Assembly: GCA_018814885.1 (NCBI GenBank)
Contig: JAHIYU010000120.1
Coordinates: forward strand, 1 to 42,771
Direction: 5' to 3'
DNA from: a bacterium
GTDB lineage: Bacteria; Krumholzibacteriota; Krumholzibacteriia; LZORAL124-64-63
DNA: 42,771 bases
How positions within the stretch are numbered: the first letter of the stretch is position 1; each line of letters opens with the position of its first letter. Both the position numbers and the translations under genes were made by a program. Positions 6,979 through 16,001 of the stretch are shown in pieces. The notes under the pieces are model-generated. The model worked only from the letters and a program-made list of their open reading frames with translations, did no database searches and was not told where the DNA came from.

Positions 6979-8442
6979 ATGACCCAGAGGGACCGGACAG
7001 CGGGAACCGGCGTGGGCGACGCGATCCTCAAGTACGCGCCGTCGCGCTTCGTGGAGCCGCTGCTCGGTTTCCTGGCCATCCCCGTGCTCACGCGCGCCCT
7101 GGGCGCGTCCACCTACGGCGACCTCTCGGTGGTGCTGCTGACCGCCGGCCTGCTGCGCACGCTCGGCTTCGACTGGATCAACAACTGCGCCTTGCGCTTC
7201 CGCACTCCCATGGGGGACGAGCTCGACCGCTTCTACAGCAACCAGCTCGTCGGCCTGATCGCCGCCTCGTGCGTGACCGCGCTGCTGGTGGCCGGCGGCG
7301 GCGACCTGCTGCCGGAGAGGGTGCGGACGGCCGTCGGCGCGCTGCTGGTCTGGACGCTGGTCGACGCCGTCGTCTCGGCCTTCGCCTACAGCGGCGAGAT
7401 GGTGCTGCGGGCCGAACACCGTCCGGTGGCCTTCACGGTGTCGCGCACCCTGCAGGGCGTGTCGCGCCACGTGCTCGGCGTGGGCGGCCTGCTGCTGGTC
7501 TCCCGCGACATACCCACCTACTTCATGTTCCGCATCGGCGGCCTCGCGCTGGTGGCGCTTTGGTCGTGGACCCTGCTCGGCGCCTGGCGGCACGTGCGCT
7601 GGAAGGGGGTCTCGGTCGATGTCCTCGGGCGGTATCTGGTCTTCGGCGCCCCCCTGGCGGTGGCCCTGCTCGCCACGTCCCTGCGCGTGGCCGGCAACCG
7701 CTACGTGGTGATGTCGCTCACCGGTTCCGAGTCGACGGGACTCTTCTCGGCCGCCGTGAATATCGGCGGCGCGCCGCTCGTGATCTTCCAGCAGATCGTC
7801 ATGCTCGGCCTTTATCCGCTGGCGATCGATGCCTGGGAGGCCGGAGAGGACTATCGGCCGATCGTGCGTGACGGGCTGCGCTGGTTCATGCTGGGCGGGC
7901 TGCCGGCCCTGACCGGTCTGGCTCTGCTGGCCAGGCCGGTGCTGGCGGTCGTCGCCGGCCCGGAATACGCGGCGGCCTGGCCGGCGTTGTCGCTCGTCGC
8001 GGGCGGCATGTTCCTGTATGGGTTGAGCCAGTATTTCTCGTTGAAGTTCATCGTCGCCAAGCGGACCGCGGTCATGGCGGCGGTCGGATTGTCCGCTGCC
8101 GCGGTCAATATCGGTCTGTCTCTGTATCTCGTGCCGAGGCACGGCTACCTGTCGGCCGCGTATTCGACGCTCGTCGCCAACGCCGTGATGCTGGCCGCAT
8201 CGATGATCTGGGGCATCCGCCCGGAGCGCGTCGTGCTCCCCTTGCGCACGGCCTGGCGCTCCGTGCTGGCTGCGGCGGCGATGGCCTTCGTCCTGGGAGG
8301 GTTGATGAGGGTCCTGACGATCGACGACGCACCGCGCCTGGCGCTGGCCGTGCTCATCGGCGCGGGAACCTACTTCCTCGTGATCTGGCGGACCGGTGAA
8401 ATAGACGTCGAACTGCGCGAGGCCGGGAGGTGGTCGGCGTGA
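6979..8442 (+). CDS. Oligosaccharide flippase, Wzx/MATE-like (module 1)
   Basis: 487 residues with about 12-14 hydrophobic segments. The N-terminus (AILKYAPSRFVEPLLGFLAIPVLTRALGASTYGDLSV) has the RALGASTYG pattern common to polysaccharide-flippase proteins of the MOP superfamily. It should translocate undecaprenyl-diphosphate-linked oligosaccharides from the inner to the outer leaflet of the inner membrane. ATG 6979 is five bases after the dehydratase stop, with GGAAGA upstream. The 3' end overlaps the next gene by GTGA. The high GC matches its left neighbours, unlike the second flippase at 19411. Confidence 0.85.
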   Translation: MTQRDRTAGTGVGDAILKYAPSRFVEPLLGFLAIPVLTRALGASTYGDLSVVLLTAGLLRTLGFDWINNCALRFRTPMGDELDRFYSNQLVGLIAASCVTALLVAGGGDLLPERVRTAVGALLVWTLVDAVVSAFAYSGEMVLRAEHRPVAFTVSRTLQGVSRHVLGVGGLLLVSRDIPTYFMFRIGGLALVALWSWTLLGAWRHVRWKGVSVDVLGRYLVFGAPLAVALLATSLRVAGNRYVVMSLTGSESTGLFSAAVNIGGAPLVIFQQIVMLGLYPLAIDAWEAGEDYRPIVRDGLRWFMLGGLPALTGLALLARPVLAVVAGPEYAAAWPALSLVAGGMFLYGLSQYFSLKFIVAKRTAVMAAVGLSAAAVNIGLSLYLVPRHGYLSAAYSTLVANAVMLAASMIWGIRPERVVLPLRTAWRSVLAAAAMAFVLGGLMRVLTIDDAPRLALAVLIGAGTYFLVIWRTGEIDVELREAGRWSA

Positions 8443-9824
8443 CGATCGCGGTTTTCCTGGCCGGGTTGGGCATGGCGGCGGCCGGCTACGTCCTTGCCGT
8501 GCGTTTCCGCTGGCGCGACCTGATGACCATGGCATTCCTGTTCTCCGTGGCGTTTTTCCTCTCGCGCTTCGATCAGATGCTGACGCTCTCCGTGCTGGGC
8601 CGTCCCCTGCTGGGCATCCACATCTACCTGGCGACGGTCGCGTTGCTGCTGGCCCTGTTGCGCGGTGTGCGCGGCGTGACGAGGCGTCGGGGCCGCGGCA
8701 GCGCCACGCGCCTGCTGATGGTCTGGTGCCTGCTCTCGCTTGTCAGCGGCGCCGTGCACGCCGGAGCCGAAGGCCTGGCGGCGGCAGCCCAGATCCTGTT
8801 CATCGCGGTGCCGCCTTTCGTCGTCGCAGCCCAGATCACCGACCTCTACCCCCGCACTCCCGAGGCAAACCGCAGGTTGCGCCTGTCCATCGCGCTGTTG
8901 ATCGGGCTGATCACGCCGCTGATCATGCTCCTGACGGCCCTGTTGCCCGATGTCATCGGCCCGGCCATGGGCTGGCGACAGCAGGCCGTTTCGGCCGACA
9001 ATGGTTTCGTGCGCGGCTGGTCGCCCCTGGGGAGCACCATCGCTTCCGGCGGCCTGGTGATCATGGCCTACGGCGTTCTCCTGCACGAGTACATGACGAC
9101 CAGACGCCCGATATTCGCCATGCTGGCCGCGCTCAACGTCGTCGCCATCATGTTCACGCTCGCGCGCTCGGTGTTGTTCGCCTTCCTGATTCTCCACGTC
9201 CTGTACTGGCTGCTCTGGGCCAGACGGCAACGTCTCGGACAGATGCTGTGCGTGCCGGTGGCCATTGCCGCCGCCGTTTTCGGCCTGGCGGTGCTGAAGG
9301 GCGACTACAGCTTCGACCGGTTCCTGGAGACCGGGGATTTCTCTCTTTCCGTTCGCAAGGCAAGCGCAGCAGCGGCCCTGGGTGTCAGCATCCGGGAACC
9401 GCTGCTCGGCGCGGGGCCGGGGCTGCTCTATGAGGAGGTCCGCACCACGTGGCTGCGCAGCGACGACAGCGGGGACAAGCGGCGCTTGATGATGGTGGGC
9501 GACGAGATGACGGCCATGGAGCCGCATAACATGTACCTGTTGATCGCGGCGGAACACGGCTGGCCGGCTCTGCTGGTCTTCGTCGCCATCCTGGCGGTGC
9601 CGATAATGGTTTCCCTGCGCGCGCGCGCGTCGCCGCGGATCTCGGGCCAGGCGTCGCTCAATATCGCGATATGGGTGTCCCTTTGCCTGCTGATGCTGAC
9701 CGACAGCGACCCGCTGCTCAACGCCCAGTTTGCGGTGTTTTTCTGGCTGTTCGGCTTCCTGGGCGTCCACGCCGCCGAGACGGTGCCGGCGCGCGGGGGA
9801 CCGGAACGGTCGCGGGAGGTGTGA
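8439..9824 (+). CDS. O-antigen ligase/polymerase-like membrane protein (Wzy/WaaL, module 1)
   Basis: 461 residues, about 10-12 membrane helices. The periplasmic-loop region reads SVRKASAAAALGVSIREPLLGAGPG, followed by EPHNMYLLIAAEHGWPALLVF, the phN.yL...aE.G pattern of the O-antigen ligase (WaaL/Wzy_C-like) family. It either polymerises flipped repeat units or ligates glycan to an acceptor; sequence alone cannot decide. Its place directly after a flippase favours polymerase. Start GTG 8439 overlaps the previous stop (GTGA) and has GGGAGG eight bases upstream, which is better supported than GTG 8430. Confidence 0.8.
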   Translation: MTIAVFLAGLGMAAAGYVLAVRFRWRDLMTMAFLFSVAFFLSRFDQMLTLSVLGRPLLGIHIYLATVALLLALLRGVRGVTRRRGRGSATRLLMVWCLLSLVSGAVHAGAEGLAAAAQILFIAVPPFVVAAQITDLYPRTPEANRRLRLSIALLIGLITPLIMLLTALLPDVIGPAMGWRQQAVSADNGFVRGWSPLGSTIASGGLVIMAYGVLLHEYMTTRRPIFAMLAALNVVAIMFTLARSVLFAFLILHVLYWLLWARRQRLGQMLCVPVAIAAAVFGLAVLKGDYSFDRFLETGDFSLSVRKASAAAALGVSIREPLLGAGPGLLYEEVRTTWLRSDDSGDKRRLMMVGDEMTAMEPHNMYLLIAAEHGWPALLVFVAILAVPIMVSLRARASPRISGQASLNIAIWVSLCLLMLTDSDPLLNAQFAVFFWLFGFLGVHAAETVPARGGPERSREV

Positions 9825-9829
9825 GGGCG

Positions 9830-10993
9830 GTGCGCATATGCATGGTGACGCTCCGGGATGTCCGCAACATCATGAGGATCAGGCGCGAGGCGGCTTCTCT
9901 GGCCTCGCGCCACGAGGTGTGCGTCGTCGATCACGTGCGCGGCGGCGGCGGCAGTCGCCGCCTGGACGGCTTCACGGTGCGCAGCGTGCCGCTGGTGGCG
10001 CACAGGCTGCCTTCGTCGCCTTTCTTCTGGCCCGTGATGTACCTGGAGTTCCTGCTGCGCGCGACGACGGCGGCCATCGCCGCCGGGGCGGATGCCTACC
10101 ACGGTCATGAGGTGGTGGGCGCTCTTCCCGCCTGGATCGCGGCCAGGCTGCGACGCGCGGATTTCGTCTATGATGCCCACGAACTGGAGCTCGATCGGAC
10201 GGGACCTGTCACCAGGTCGTGGATCGGCGCACTGCATCGCAGCTTCGTGCTGTGGCTCCTGCGCCGCGCGGACCGGGTGATCTGCGCCAGCGAGGCGAGG
10301 TCGGCGGTCATGGTCGAGCGATACGGCCTGAAGACGCGCCCGCTGTCGATCATGAACGTCACACCGCGCGATGGACTGCCGGAGGGCCCCACCGCCGTCT
10401 GGCCGGCCGGTCCGCCGCCTCAAGCCGCGCGCCTGCTGGTCTACCAGGGGGTGCTCACGCGCGGGCGGGGGCTGGCAAACATGGTGGGCGCCCTGAAGCA
10501 TCTGCCCGAGGACATCGTACTGGTGGTCGTGGGCGACGGGGCTGCCGGGGACGACATGCGTGCGCGCGCGCAGGCCGACGGCACGGCCGGCCGCCTGTGG
10601 ATGGTCGGCAAGGTGCCCGCCGCGCAGGTCGTCTCCTACATGCGGCTCGCGCACGCGGGCATCGTCATTTACCGCGACACGAACCTGAACAACCATCATT
10701 GCTCGCCCAACAAGCTGTACGACTACTGCGCGGCCGGCGTGCCGATCGTCGGCAGCGACCAGCCGGAGATCCGAAGCCTGGTGGAGCGGTTCGATGTCGG
10801 CGCGCTGTTCGACCCGGAAGACCCGCGGTCCCTGGCGCGGGCCGTCCTCGAGGTGGTCGGAGACGAGGAGATCCGCTCGAGGATGGCGCGCAATGCCGAG
10901 CGGGTGCGGTCCGAGATCAACTGGGAAGGCCAGGGCGAAAGGCTCCTGTCCCTGTATGCCGGACTTGCCAGCGAACGGACCCAGAGGCGATGA
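9830..10993 (+). CDS. Glycosyltransferase family 4 (GT-B fold)
   Basis: 387 residues. It starts MRICMVTLRDVRNIMRIRREAASLASR, the N-terminal Rossmann acceptor half. YDAHELELDR in the middle is a typical acceptor-domain motif. LVYQGVLTRGRGLANMVGAL begins the second Rossmann half. The donor-site region reads SPNKLYDYCAAGVPIVGSD, where the usual first Glu of EX7E is less obvious. No membrane helix, so it should act on the cytoplasmic face adding a sugar to a lipid-linked chain. Start GTG 9830 is chosen because the preceding GGGAGG fits and the frame further upstream lies inside the previous gene. The stop overlaps the next start (ATGA). Confidence 0.85.
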   Translation: MRICMVTLRDVRNIMRIRREAASLASRHEVCVVDHVRGGGGSRRLDGFTVRSVPLVAHRLPSSPFFWPVMYLEFLLRATTAAIAAGADAYHGHEVVGALPAWIAARLRRADFVYDAHELELDRTGPVTRSWIGALHRSFVLWLLRRADRVICASEARSAVMVERYGLKTRPLSIMNVTPRDGLPEGPTAVWPAGPPPQAARLLVYQGVLTRGRGLANMVGALKHLPEDIVLVVVGDGAAGDDMRARAQADGTAGRLWMVGKVPAAQVVSYMRLAHAGIVIYRDTNLNNHHCSPNKLYDYCAAGVPIVGSDQPEIRSLVERFDVGALFDPEDPRSLARAVLEVVGDEEIRSRMARNAERVRSEINWEGQGERLLSLYAGLASERTQRR

Positions 10994-12123
10994 CAACCAG
11001 CGGAAAAACGACCATCGCCCACCTCACTTCGGTCCACGACCCGGACGACCCGCGTATCTTCCACAAGCAGTGCCGCTCGCTGGCGGAGGCCGGTTTCGAA
11101 GTCCTGCTGGTGGCGCCCGCGGAGCGGGACGCGGCGCGCGATGGCGTATCGATCCGCGCGGTGCCGCCGCCGCGCGGTCGACTCGCGCGCATGCTGATCA
11201 CGACCTGGCGCGTCTGGAGCGTGGCGCGGGCCTCGGGCGCGCGCATCTGCCACTTCCACGATCCCGAACTCATTCCCGCCGGGCTCCTGCTGCGCCTGGC
11301 CGGCCGCCGGGTCGTGTACGATGTGCATGAGGACTACGTTACGGCGATCGTCCAGAAGCCCTATCTGCCGCGACCGCTCGCGCGTCTGGCCGGCGCGCTG
11401 TTCGACGGCCTGGAACGTCTGGCCGCTCGCGCCTTCGCGGTCGTGCTGGCCGAGAAATACTACGCGGATCGCTTTCCCCGCGGACGGACGGTGCTCAATT
11501 ACCCGCGCGTGGAGATCCTCCCGCAACCGCAGGCTGCGCCGCCCCCGGGCCGGCCGCGCCTGCTCTACACCGGAAACGTCAGCGCCGATCGCGGCGCGGA
11601 CCGTCACGCCTCCCTCGTGCGCCTGCTGCCGGACTGCGAGATCCACCTGGTCGGCCGCTGTTTCCCGGGCGAGGCGGATCGCCTGCGCTCCATCGCGGGC
11701 GACGGGGCCGGGCGCCTGCACATCGAGGGGGAGGACGGACATGTGCCCTACGAGCGCATTCTCGCGCGCTATGCAGAGGGCGGCTGGACGGCCGGACTGG
11801 CCCTTTTCCCGCGCACGGAGCATTATCGACGCAAGGAACTGACCAAGTTCTTCGAATACATGGCGGCCGGATTGCCCATCGTCGCGACGGACATGCCCGT
11901 CTGGCGCGACGTCGTCGAGGCCAACGGCTGCGGGATCTGCGTGGATCCGGATGACGATGTCGCGGTGACCGACGCGATTCGCCTCCTCCTCGACAATCCC
12001 GCGGCCGCGCGGGCCATGGGCCGGCGCGGTCGCGAGGCCGTGCTGAGCACGTACAACTGGGACCGCGAGGCAGCCAGGCTCCTGGATCTCTACCGCGAGC
12101 TTCTGGAAGAAGGGGCGCCGTGA
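10990..12123 (+). CDS. Glycosyltransferase family 4
   Basis: 377 residues. N-terminal half: IAHLTSVHDPDDPRIFHKQCRSLAEAGFEV, a pattern of GT4 enzymes in exopolysaccharide clusters, then CHFHDPELIPAGLLLRL and VVYDVHEDY. C-terminal half: RLLYTGNVSADRGADRH, and the donor-site motif ELTKFFEYMAAGLPIVATDM. The sugar transferred cannot be told from sequence. ATG 10990 overlaps the upstream stop (ATGA) and its own stop overlaps the next GTG (GTGA), so it sits in a tightly coupled translational chain. It lacks membrane segments and should be cytoplasmic or peripheral. Confidence 0.85.
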   Translation: MTTSGKTTIAHLTSVHDPDDPRIFHKQCRSLAEAGFEVLLVAPAERDAARDGVSIRAVPPPRGRLARMLITTWRVWSVARASGARICHFHDPELIPAGLLLRLAGRRVVYDVHEDYVTAIVQKPYLPRPLARLAGALFDGLERLAARAFAVVLAEKYYADRFPRGRTVLNYPRVEILPQPQAAPPPGRPRLLYTGNVSADRGADRHASLVRLLPDCEIHLVGRCFPGEADRLRSIAGDGAGRLHIEGEDGHVPYERILARYAEGGWTAGLALFPRTEHYRRKELTKFFEYMAAGLPIVATDMPVWRDVVEANGCGICVDPDDDVAVTDAIRLLLDNPAAARAMGRRGREAVLSTYNWDREAARLLDLYRELLEEGAP

Positions 12124-13358
12124 GGATCCTCTACCTGCACCAGTACTTCATCGAACCCCGGGGCGTGGGGGGCACGCGGAGCTACGAGATGGCGCGGCGC
12201 CTGGCCGCGACGGGTCACGAAATCACCCTGCTCACCTCCTCGGCCTTCCTGGACGAGTCGCGGGCGCCGGGCCCGGGCTGGCACGTCCACGAGATCGAGG
12301 GCGTGCGCGTGGAGGTCTACCGGCTGCCCTATTCCAACCGCGACGCGTTCCCCCGTCGCATCCGCAAGTTCCTGGCCTTCATGTGGGCCTGCACGCGCCG
12401 GGCGCGGGGACACCGGGCCGACGTCGTCTTCGCCACCAGCGCGCCCCTGACCATCGCCGTGCCCGGGCTTCTGGCGAAGGGCAAGCTGCGGGCGCCGCTG
12501 GTCTTCGAAGTTCGCGACCTCTGGCCCGAGCTGCCGATCGCGGTGGGCGCCCTGAGGAACCCTCTGCTGATCGCCGCCGCGCGCTGGCTCGAGCGGCGCG
12601 CCTACCACGGCAGCGCGCGCGTGGTGGCCCTGTCGCCCGGCATGGCCGACGGCGTGGCCGCGACCGGCTATCCCCGCGAGCGGATCTCGGTCATCCCCAA
12701 CTCCTGCGACCTCGAATTCTTCCGCGCCACGGACGAGGCGGCGGCCCGCTTCCGTGCCCGCTTCCCGTGGCTGGGAGACCGCCCGCTGGTGATCTACGCC
12801 GGCGCGCTGGGCCTGATCAACGGCGTGGGCTACCTCGCCTAACTTGCCGCCGCGGTCCGCCCGCTCGCGCCGGAGGTGCGGTTCCTCGTGCTGGGCGACG
12901 GCATGGAGCGCGAGAAGATCGAGGCGCGGGCGCGTGATCTCGGCGTGTGGGAGGATACCTTCTTCATGGTGCCGCCGGTGCCCAAGCGCGAGATGCCCGC
13001 CGTGCTGCGAGCGGCCGACCTGGCCACCTCGCTGTTCCTGCCCATCGAGGCCATGTGGCATAATTCGGCCAACAAATTCTTCGACGCCCTGGCGGCGGGA
13101 CGCCCGCCGGCGATCAACTACGGCGGCTGGCAAGCCGACCTGCTGCGCGAGACCGGCGCCGGCATCGTGCTCGACCCCCACGACCGTGACGCCGCCGCGT
13201 ACGCGCTCGTTTCCGTGCTGGACGACCGCGACGCCCTGCAAACCATGGGCGAGGCCGCCCGGCGCCTCGCGCGGGAGCGTTTCGACCGCGACACGCTGGC
13301 CGCCCGGCTGGAATCCGTGCTGCGCGCCGCCGCGACCGGTACCGGGGGGGCGATATGA
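12120..13358 (+). pseudogene. WbuB-like GT4 glycosyltransferase interrupted by an in-frame TAA
   Basis: A single reading frame of 412 codons shows a complete GT4: LHQYFIEPRGVGGTRSYEMA near the start, VFEVRDLWPELPI at about 129-141, SVIPNSCDLEFF, then LVIYAGALGLINGVGYLA. It is cut by TAA at 12840-12842 (codon 241) and continues in the same frame with LAAAVRPLAPEVRFLVLGDG, the donor site NSANKFFDALAAGRPPAI and a normal C-terminus. The break falls between the two Rossmann halves. One base change from GAA, CAA or AAA would explain it: a recent nonsense mutation, a sequencing error or, less likely, recoding. GTG 12120 (GTGA overlap) and the downstream ATGA overlap at 13355 are preserved, arguing for recent loss or error. 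Confidence 0.85.
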
Positions 13359-14002
13359 TCCGCGCCCTCACCCTCGACCTGAAGCGCATCTTCGATCCCA
13401 TGCTGGCCCTGGTCGGTCTGGTCGTCCTGTCGCCCATGCTGTTGTTCATCGCGGCGCTGGTTCGCCTGCGCATCGGCGCGCCCGTGCTCTTCCGGCAGGA
13501 GCGGCCCGGCCAGCAGGGCGCGCCCTTCACCATCTACAAGTTCCGCACCATGACCGAGGTCCGGAACGAAACGGGCGTGCTGCTCTCCGATGCGCGGCGC
13601 ATGACGACCGTCGGTCGCTGGTTGCGCAAGACCAGCCTCGACGAACTGCCCGAGCTGATCAACGTCTTGAGCGGGAAGATGTGCTTCGTCGGGCCGCGCC
13701 CCCTGCTTCCGCAATACCTCGCGCGCTACGACGCGCAGCAGAAGCGGCGGCACGAGGTAAAGCCGGGCATCACCGGCTGGGCCCAGGTCAACGGGCGCAA
13801 CGCCATCGACTGGGAGGCCAAATTCGCACTGGACGTATGGTACGTGGACCACGTGTCGCCCTGGCTCGACCTGAAGATACTGCTGATGACCGTGGCCCAC
13901 GTGTTCTGGCGCCGCGGCATCAGTCACGACGGCTACGCCACAATGCCCGAGTTCCTGGGCAACGGTGGCGGCGGGAAATCTCGAGAGGAGGATCGGCCTT
14001 GA
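13355..14002 (+). CDS. Undecaprenyl-phosphate sugar-1-phosphate transferase, PglC-like
   Basis: 215 residues, the short monotopic phosphoglycosyl transferase type. One N-terminal hydrophobic re-entrant segment (about 15-36) is followed by [23 protein letters not shown], the catalytic Asp96-Glu97 pair in [24 protein letters not shown] and [14 protein letters not shown]. It transfers a sugar-1-phosphate (N,N'-diacetylbacillosamine in PglC) onto undecaprenyl phosphate at the inner membrane, the step that commits glycan assembly. ATG 13355 overlaps the broken glycosyltransferase stop (ATGA), and the stop shares a base with the next ATG. The PglD-, PglE- and PglF-like neighbours support the substrate guess. 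Confidence 0.9.
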   Translation: MIRALTLDLKRIFDPMLALVGLVVLSPMLLFIAALVRLRIGAPVLFRQERPGQQGAPFTIYKFRTMTEVRNETGVLLSDARRMTTVGRWLRKTSLDELPELINVLSGKMCFVGPRPLLPQYLARYDAQQKRRHEVKPGITGWAQVNGRNAIDWEAKFALDVWYVDHVSPWLDLKILLMTVAHVFWRRGISHDGYATMPEFLGNGGGGKSREEDRP

Positions 14003-14652
14003 TGGATCTCGTGATATACGGCGCGGGCGGACTGGCGCGCGAAGTGGCTTTCCTGGCGCGGGAGATCAACGCGGCGTCCGGCACGCCGCCCTACCGGCTG
14101 CTGGGCTACGTCGAGGACGACTGCGCCGGTCCCGTCAAGACCATCGGCGATCTGCCCGTCCTGGGCGACGGCAGCTGGTTCGACAAGCGCCGGGAGCAGG
14201 TGGGCTGCGTCGTCGGGATCGGCACGCCCAGGGCCCTGGCGACGGTGAGCCGGCTCCTGAGGACGCTCGACAACGTGAGCTTCCCCAACCTCGTCCACCC
14301 GGGCGTGATCTGGGACGCCGCGCGCATCGAGATCGGCGAGGGCAACGTGATCACCGCCGGCAGCATCTTCACCACCGACATCAGGATCGGCTCGTTCAAC
14401 ATCTTCAACCTCTCCTGTACCTACGGCCACGACGTCGTGATCGGCGACTGCTGCGTGATCAATCCCGGCTGCTCCATCTCGGGGAACGTGACGCTGGAAG
14501 GAGAGAACCTCATCGGCACCCGGGCCGGCATCCTGCAGACGCTGACGATCGGCCGCGGCGCCACGGTGGGCTCGGGTGCGCTGGTCACCAAGGACGTGGC
14601 TCCGGGCGATGTGGTGGTGGGGATTCCCGCCAAGCCGCTGGCGAGGAAGTAG
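14002..14652 (+). CDS. NeuD/PglD-family sugar O/N-acetyltransferase
   Basis: 216 residues. An N-terminal Rossmann-like part (LVIYGAGGLAREVAFLA, 3-19) is followed from about 105 by a left-handed beta-helix of hexapeptide repeats (VITAGSIFTTDIRIGSF, NVTLEGENLIGTRAGI, LTIGRGATVGSGALVTKDV) and the closing GIPAKPLARK. His143 in CTYGHDVVIGD is placed like the catalytic base of PglD. The likely reaction is acetyl-CoA-dependent acetylation of a 4-amino-sugar nucleotide, the last step to UDP-diNAc-bacillosamine. Start ATG 14002 overlaps the previous stop by one base and has GGAGGA upstream. It ends the plus-strand run and converges with the aminotransferase seven bases away. Confidence 0.88.
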   Translation: MDLVIYGAGGLAREVAFLAREINAASGTPPYRLLGYVEDDCAGPVKTIGDLPVLGDGSWFDKRREQVGCVVGIGTPRALATVSRLLRTLDNVSFPNLVHPGVIWDAARIEIGEGNVITAGSIFTTDIRIGSFNIFNLSCTYGHDVVIGDCCVINPGCSISGNVTLEGENLIGTRAGILQTLTIGRGATVGSGALVTKDVAPGDVVVGIPAKPLARK

Positions 14653-14658
14653 CGCGGA

Positions 14659-15801
14659 TCAGCGGTCGGCGGCGCACCGCCTGCGCGCCGAGGCCGCCGT
14701 CTCCTGCAGCGCCGCGCAGACCCCGTCGACCTCGGTCTCCTTGAGGTTGCTGAAGAACGGCAGCGCCACGGTGCGGTCCGCCACGCTCTCCGTGACCGGG
14801 AAGTCGCCCACGCACGTGCCCAGACGCTCGCGGATGAACGGCTGCAGGTGAATGGGGGTGAAGTAGTTGCTGCAACCGACGCCCCGCTCGCGCAGGCCGG
14901 CCAGCACGGCGTCCCGCCCGACGCGCCCGAACGACGCATCCAGTTCCACGACGTACACGAACCAGCTCTTGGTGACGCCGTCGGGCACGGTCTGGCCGCG
15001 CACCCAGTCGTGTCCGGACAGGCGCTCGTCGTACCAGCGGGCCACCTGCGTGCGCTTGGCGAGGATCTCGTCGAGGCGCGAGAGCTGCGCCAGGCCCAGG
15101 GCGGCCTGGATGTCGCTCATGCGGTAGTTGTAGCCGAGGCGTTCGTGGCTGAGCCAGCCCGCGCGCGGAGCGCGGCCCTGGTTGTGGGCCGAACGCATGA
15201 CCGCGGCGAGATCGTCGTCGTCGGTCAGCACCATGCCGCCCTCGCCGGTGGTGAGCTGCTTGTTGGGGTAGAAGGCGAGCACGGCGATGTCGGAGTCACT
15301 GCCGGCCAGCGTGTCGCGCGAGTAGGCCCCGATGGCCTCGCAGGCGTCCTCCACCACCCACAAGCCGCGATCGGCGGCGAAGGCGCGGATCGCCTTCATG
15401 TCGCAGGGCACGCCGAAGACGTGTACCGGCAGCAGGCCGCGGGTGCGCGGCGTGACCGCGGCATCGAGTTGCGCGAGGTCCATGTTCCAGGTGTCGCGGT
15501 CGATGTCCACGAAGCGGGGCTCGCCGCGCTCGTAGAGGATGCAGTTGGTCGACGCCACGAAGGAGAACGGCGTGGTGATCACCTCGTCGCCCGGCTCGAG
15601 GCCGAGGGCGATCATGGCCAGGTGCAGCCCGCTGGTGCCGCTGTTGACGGCGATCGCGTGCTTGCGGCCGTGGTAGTCGGCCATGGCCTTTTCGAACTCG
15701 CGCAGCTTCGGTCCCAGCGCCAGGTTGTGGGAGCGCAGGACCTGCATGACGGCCTGGCGTTCGAGGTCGGTGATGTCGGGTCTGGAGAGGGGTGTGGCCA
15801 A
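14659..15801 (-). CDS. DegT/DnrJ/EryC1/StrS-family sugar aminotransferase, PglE-like
   Basis: 380 residues. PLP enzyme signatures: AVNSGTSGLHLAM at 51-63, GDEVITTPFSFVASTN at 71-86, VVEDACEAIGA at 149-159, and the PLP lysine Lys181 in FYPNKQLTTGEGGM. The C-terminal half has YNYRMSDIQAALGLAQL. It should transfer an amino group from glutamate to the 4-keto carbon of a nucleotide sugar made by the dehydratase at 5025. The start is taken as TTG 15801: GGAGGA lies six bases upstream (15808-15813) and the product then begins as family members do (ATPLSRPDITDLE). No ATG fits. A TATAAT box lies about 49 bases upstream. Confidence 0.9.
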   Translation of the reverse strand: MATPLSRPDITDLERQAVMQVLRSHNLALGPKLREFEKAMADYHGRKHAIAVNSGTSGLHLAMIALGLEPGDEVITTPFSFVASTNCILYERGEPRFVDIDRDTWNMDLAQLDAAVTPRTRGLLPVHVFGVPCDMKAIRAFAADRGLWVVEDACEAIGAYSRDTLAGSDSDIAVLAFYPNKQLTTGEGGMVLTDDDDLAAVMRSAHNQGRAPRAGWLSHERLGYNYRMSDIQAALGLAQLSRLDEILAKRTQVARWYDERLSGHDWVRGQTVPDGVTKSWFVYVVELDASFGRVGRDAVLAGLRERGVGCSNYFTPIHLQPFIRERLGTCVGDFPVTESVADRTVALPFFSNLKETEVDGVCAALQETAASARRRCAADR

Positions 15802-15807
15802 GCTGTC

Positions 15808-15813
15808 TCCTCC
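15808..15813 (-). promoter_or_regulatory. Ribosome binding site deciding a TTG start
   Basis: On the minus strand a perfect GGAGGA sits six bases before TTG 15801. The frame is open for about 49 further codons upstream, but this site and the family-typical N-terminus select TTG as start. Confidence 0.7.
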
Positions 15814-15849
15814 GGATGCCGTCCGCTCATGTCCCTGTGCGATCGGTGG

Positions 15850-15855
15850 ATTATA
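15850..15855 (-). promoter_or_regulatory. -10 box (TATAAT) for the aminotransferase gene
   Basis: A consensus TATAAT on the minus strand in an otherwise GC-rich gap, 49 bases upstream of TTG 15801. The hexamer 17 bases further up is TGGCGT, a poor -35, so an activator may be needed. It lies back to back with the plus-strand promoter at 15897-15924. Confidence 0.4.
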
Positions 15856-15896
15856 GATGACGAAGGGCGCGAACGCCAGTCCCGGCGACAATTCCC

Positions 15897-15924
15897 TTGC
15901 CGGTCCGCCGGCAGGTGCTACGAT
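15897..15924 (+). promoter_or_regulatory. Candidate sigma-70-type promoter for the polysaccharide export gene
   Basis: TTGCCG (15897-15902), a 16-base spacer and TACGAT (15919-15924), each matching four to five of six consensus bases. Transcription would start near 15931, leaving a leader of about 70 bases before ATG 16002. Confidence 0.4.
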
Positions 15925-16001
15925 GCCCCTACCGGGCGGCGGTGGCACACAGCGACCGCCGCGTTTCGCCGTACCATTCGGATGCTGATGGAGTCGACGC
16001 C

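Noticed and set aside
4695..7112. A very long open frame on the minus strand (about 800 codons), with similar ones at 15918-18395 and 38062-40515.
   Set aside because: They are antisense to well-supported genes, rich in Arg/Gln/His/Ala with no domain motifs, and arise from the GC-rich third positions of the real genes.
12876..13358. A separate 160-codon gene downstream of the TAA.
   Set aside because: It is in the same frame as the upstream half and supplies exactly the missing donor domain of the same glycosyltransferase; no ribosome site precedes it.
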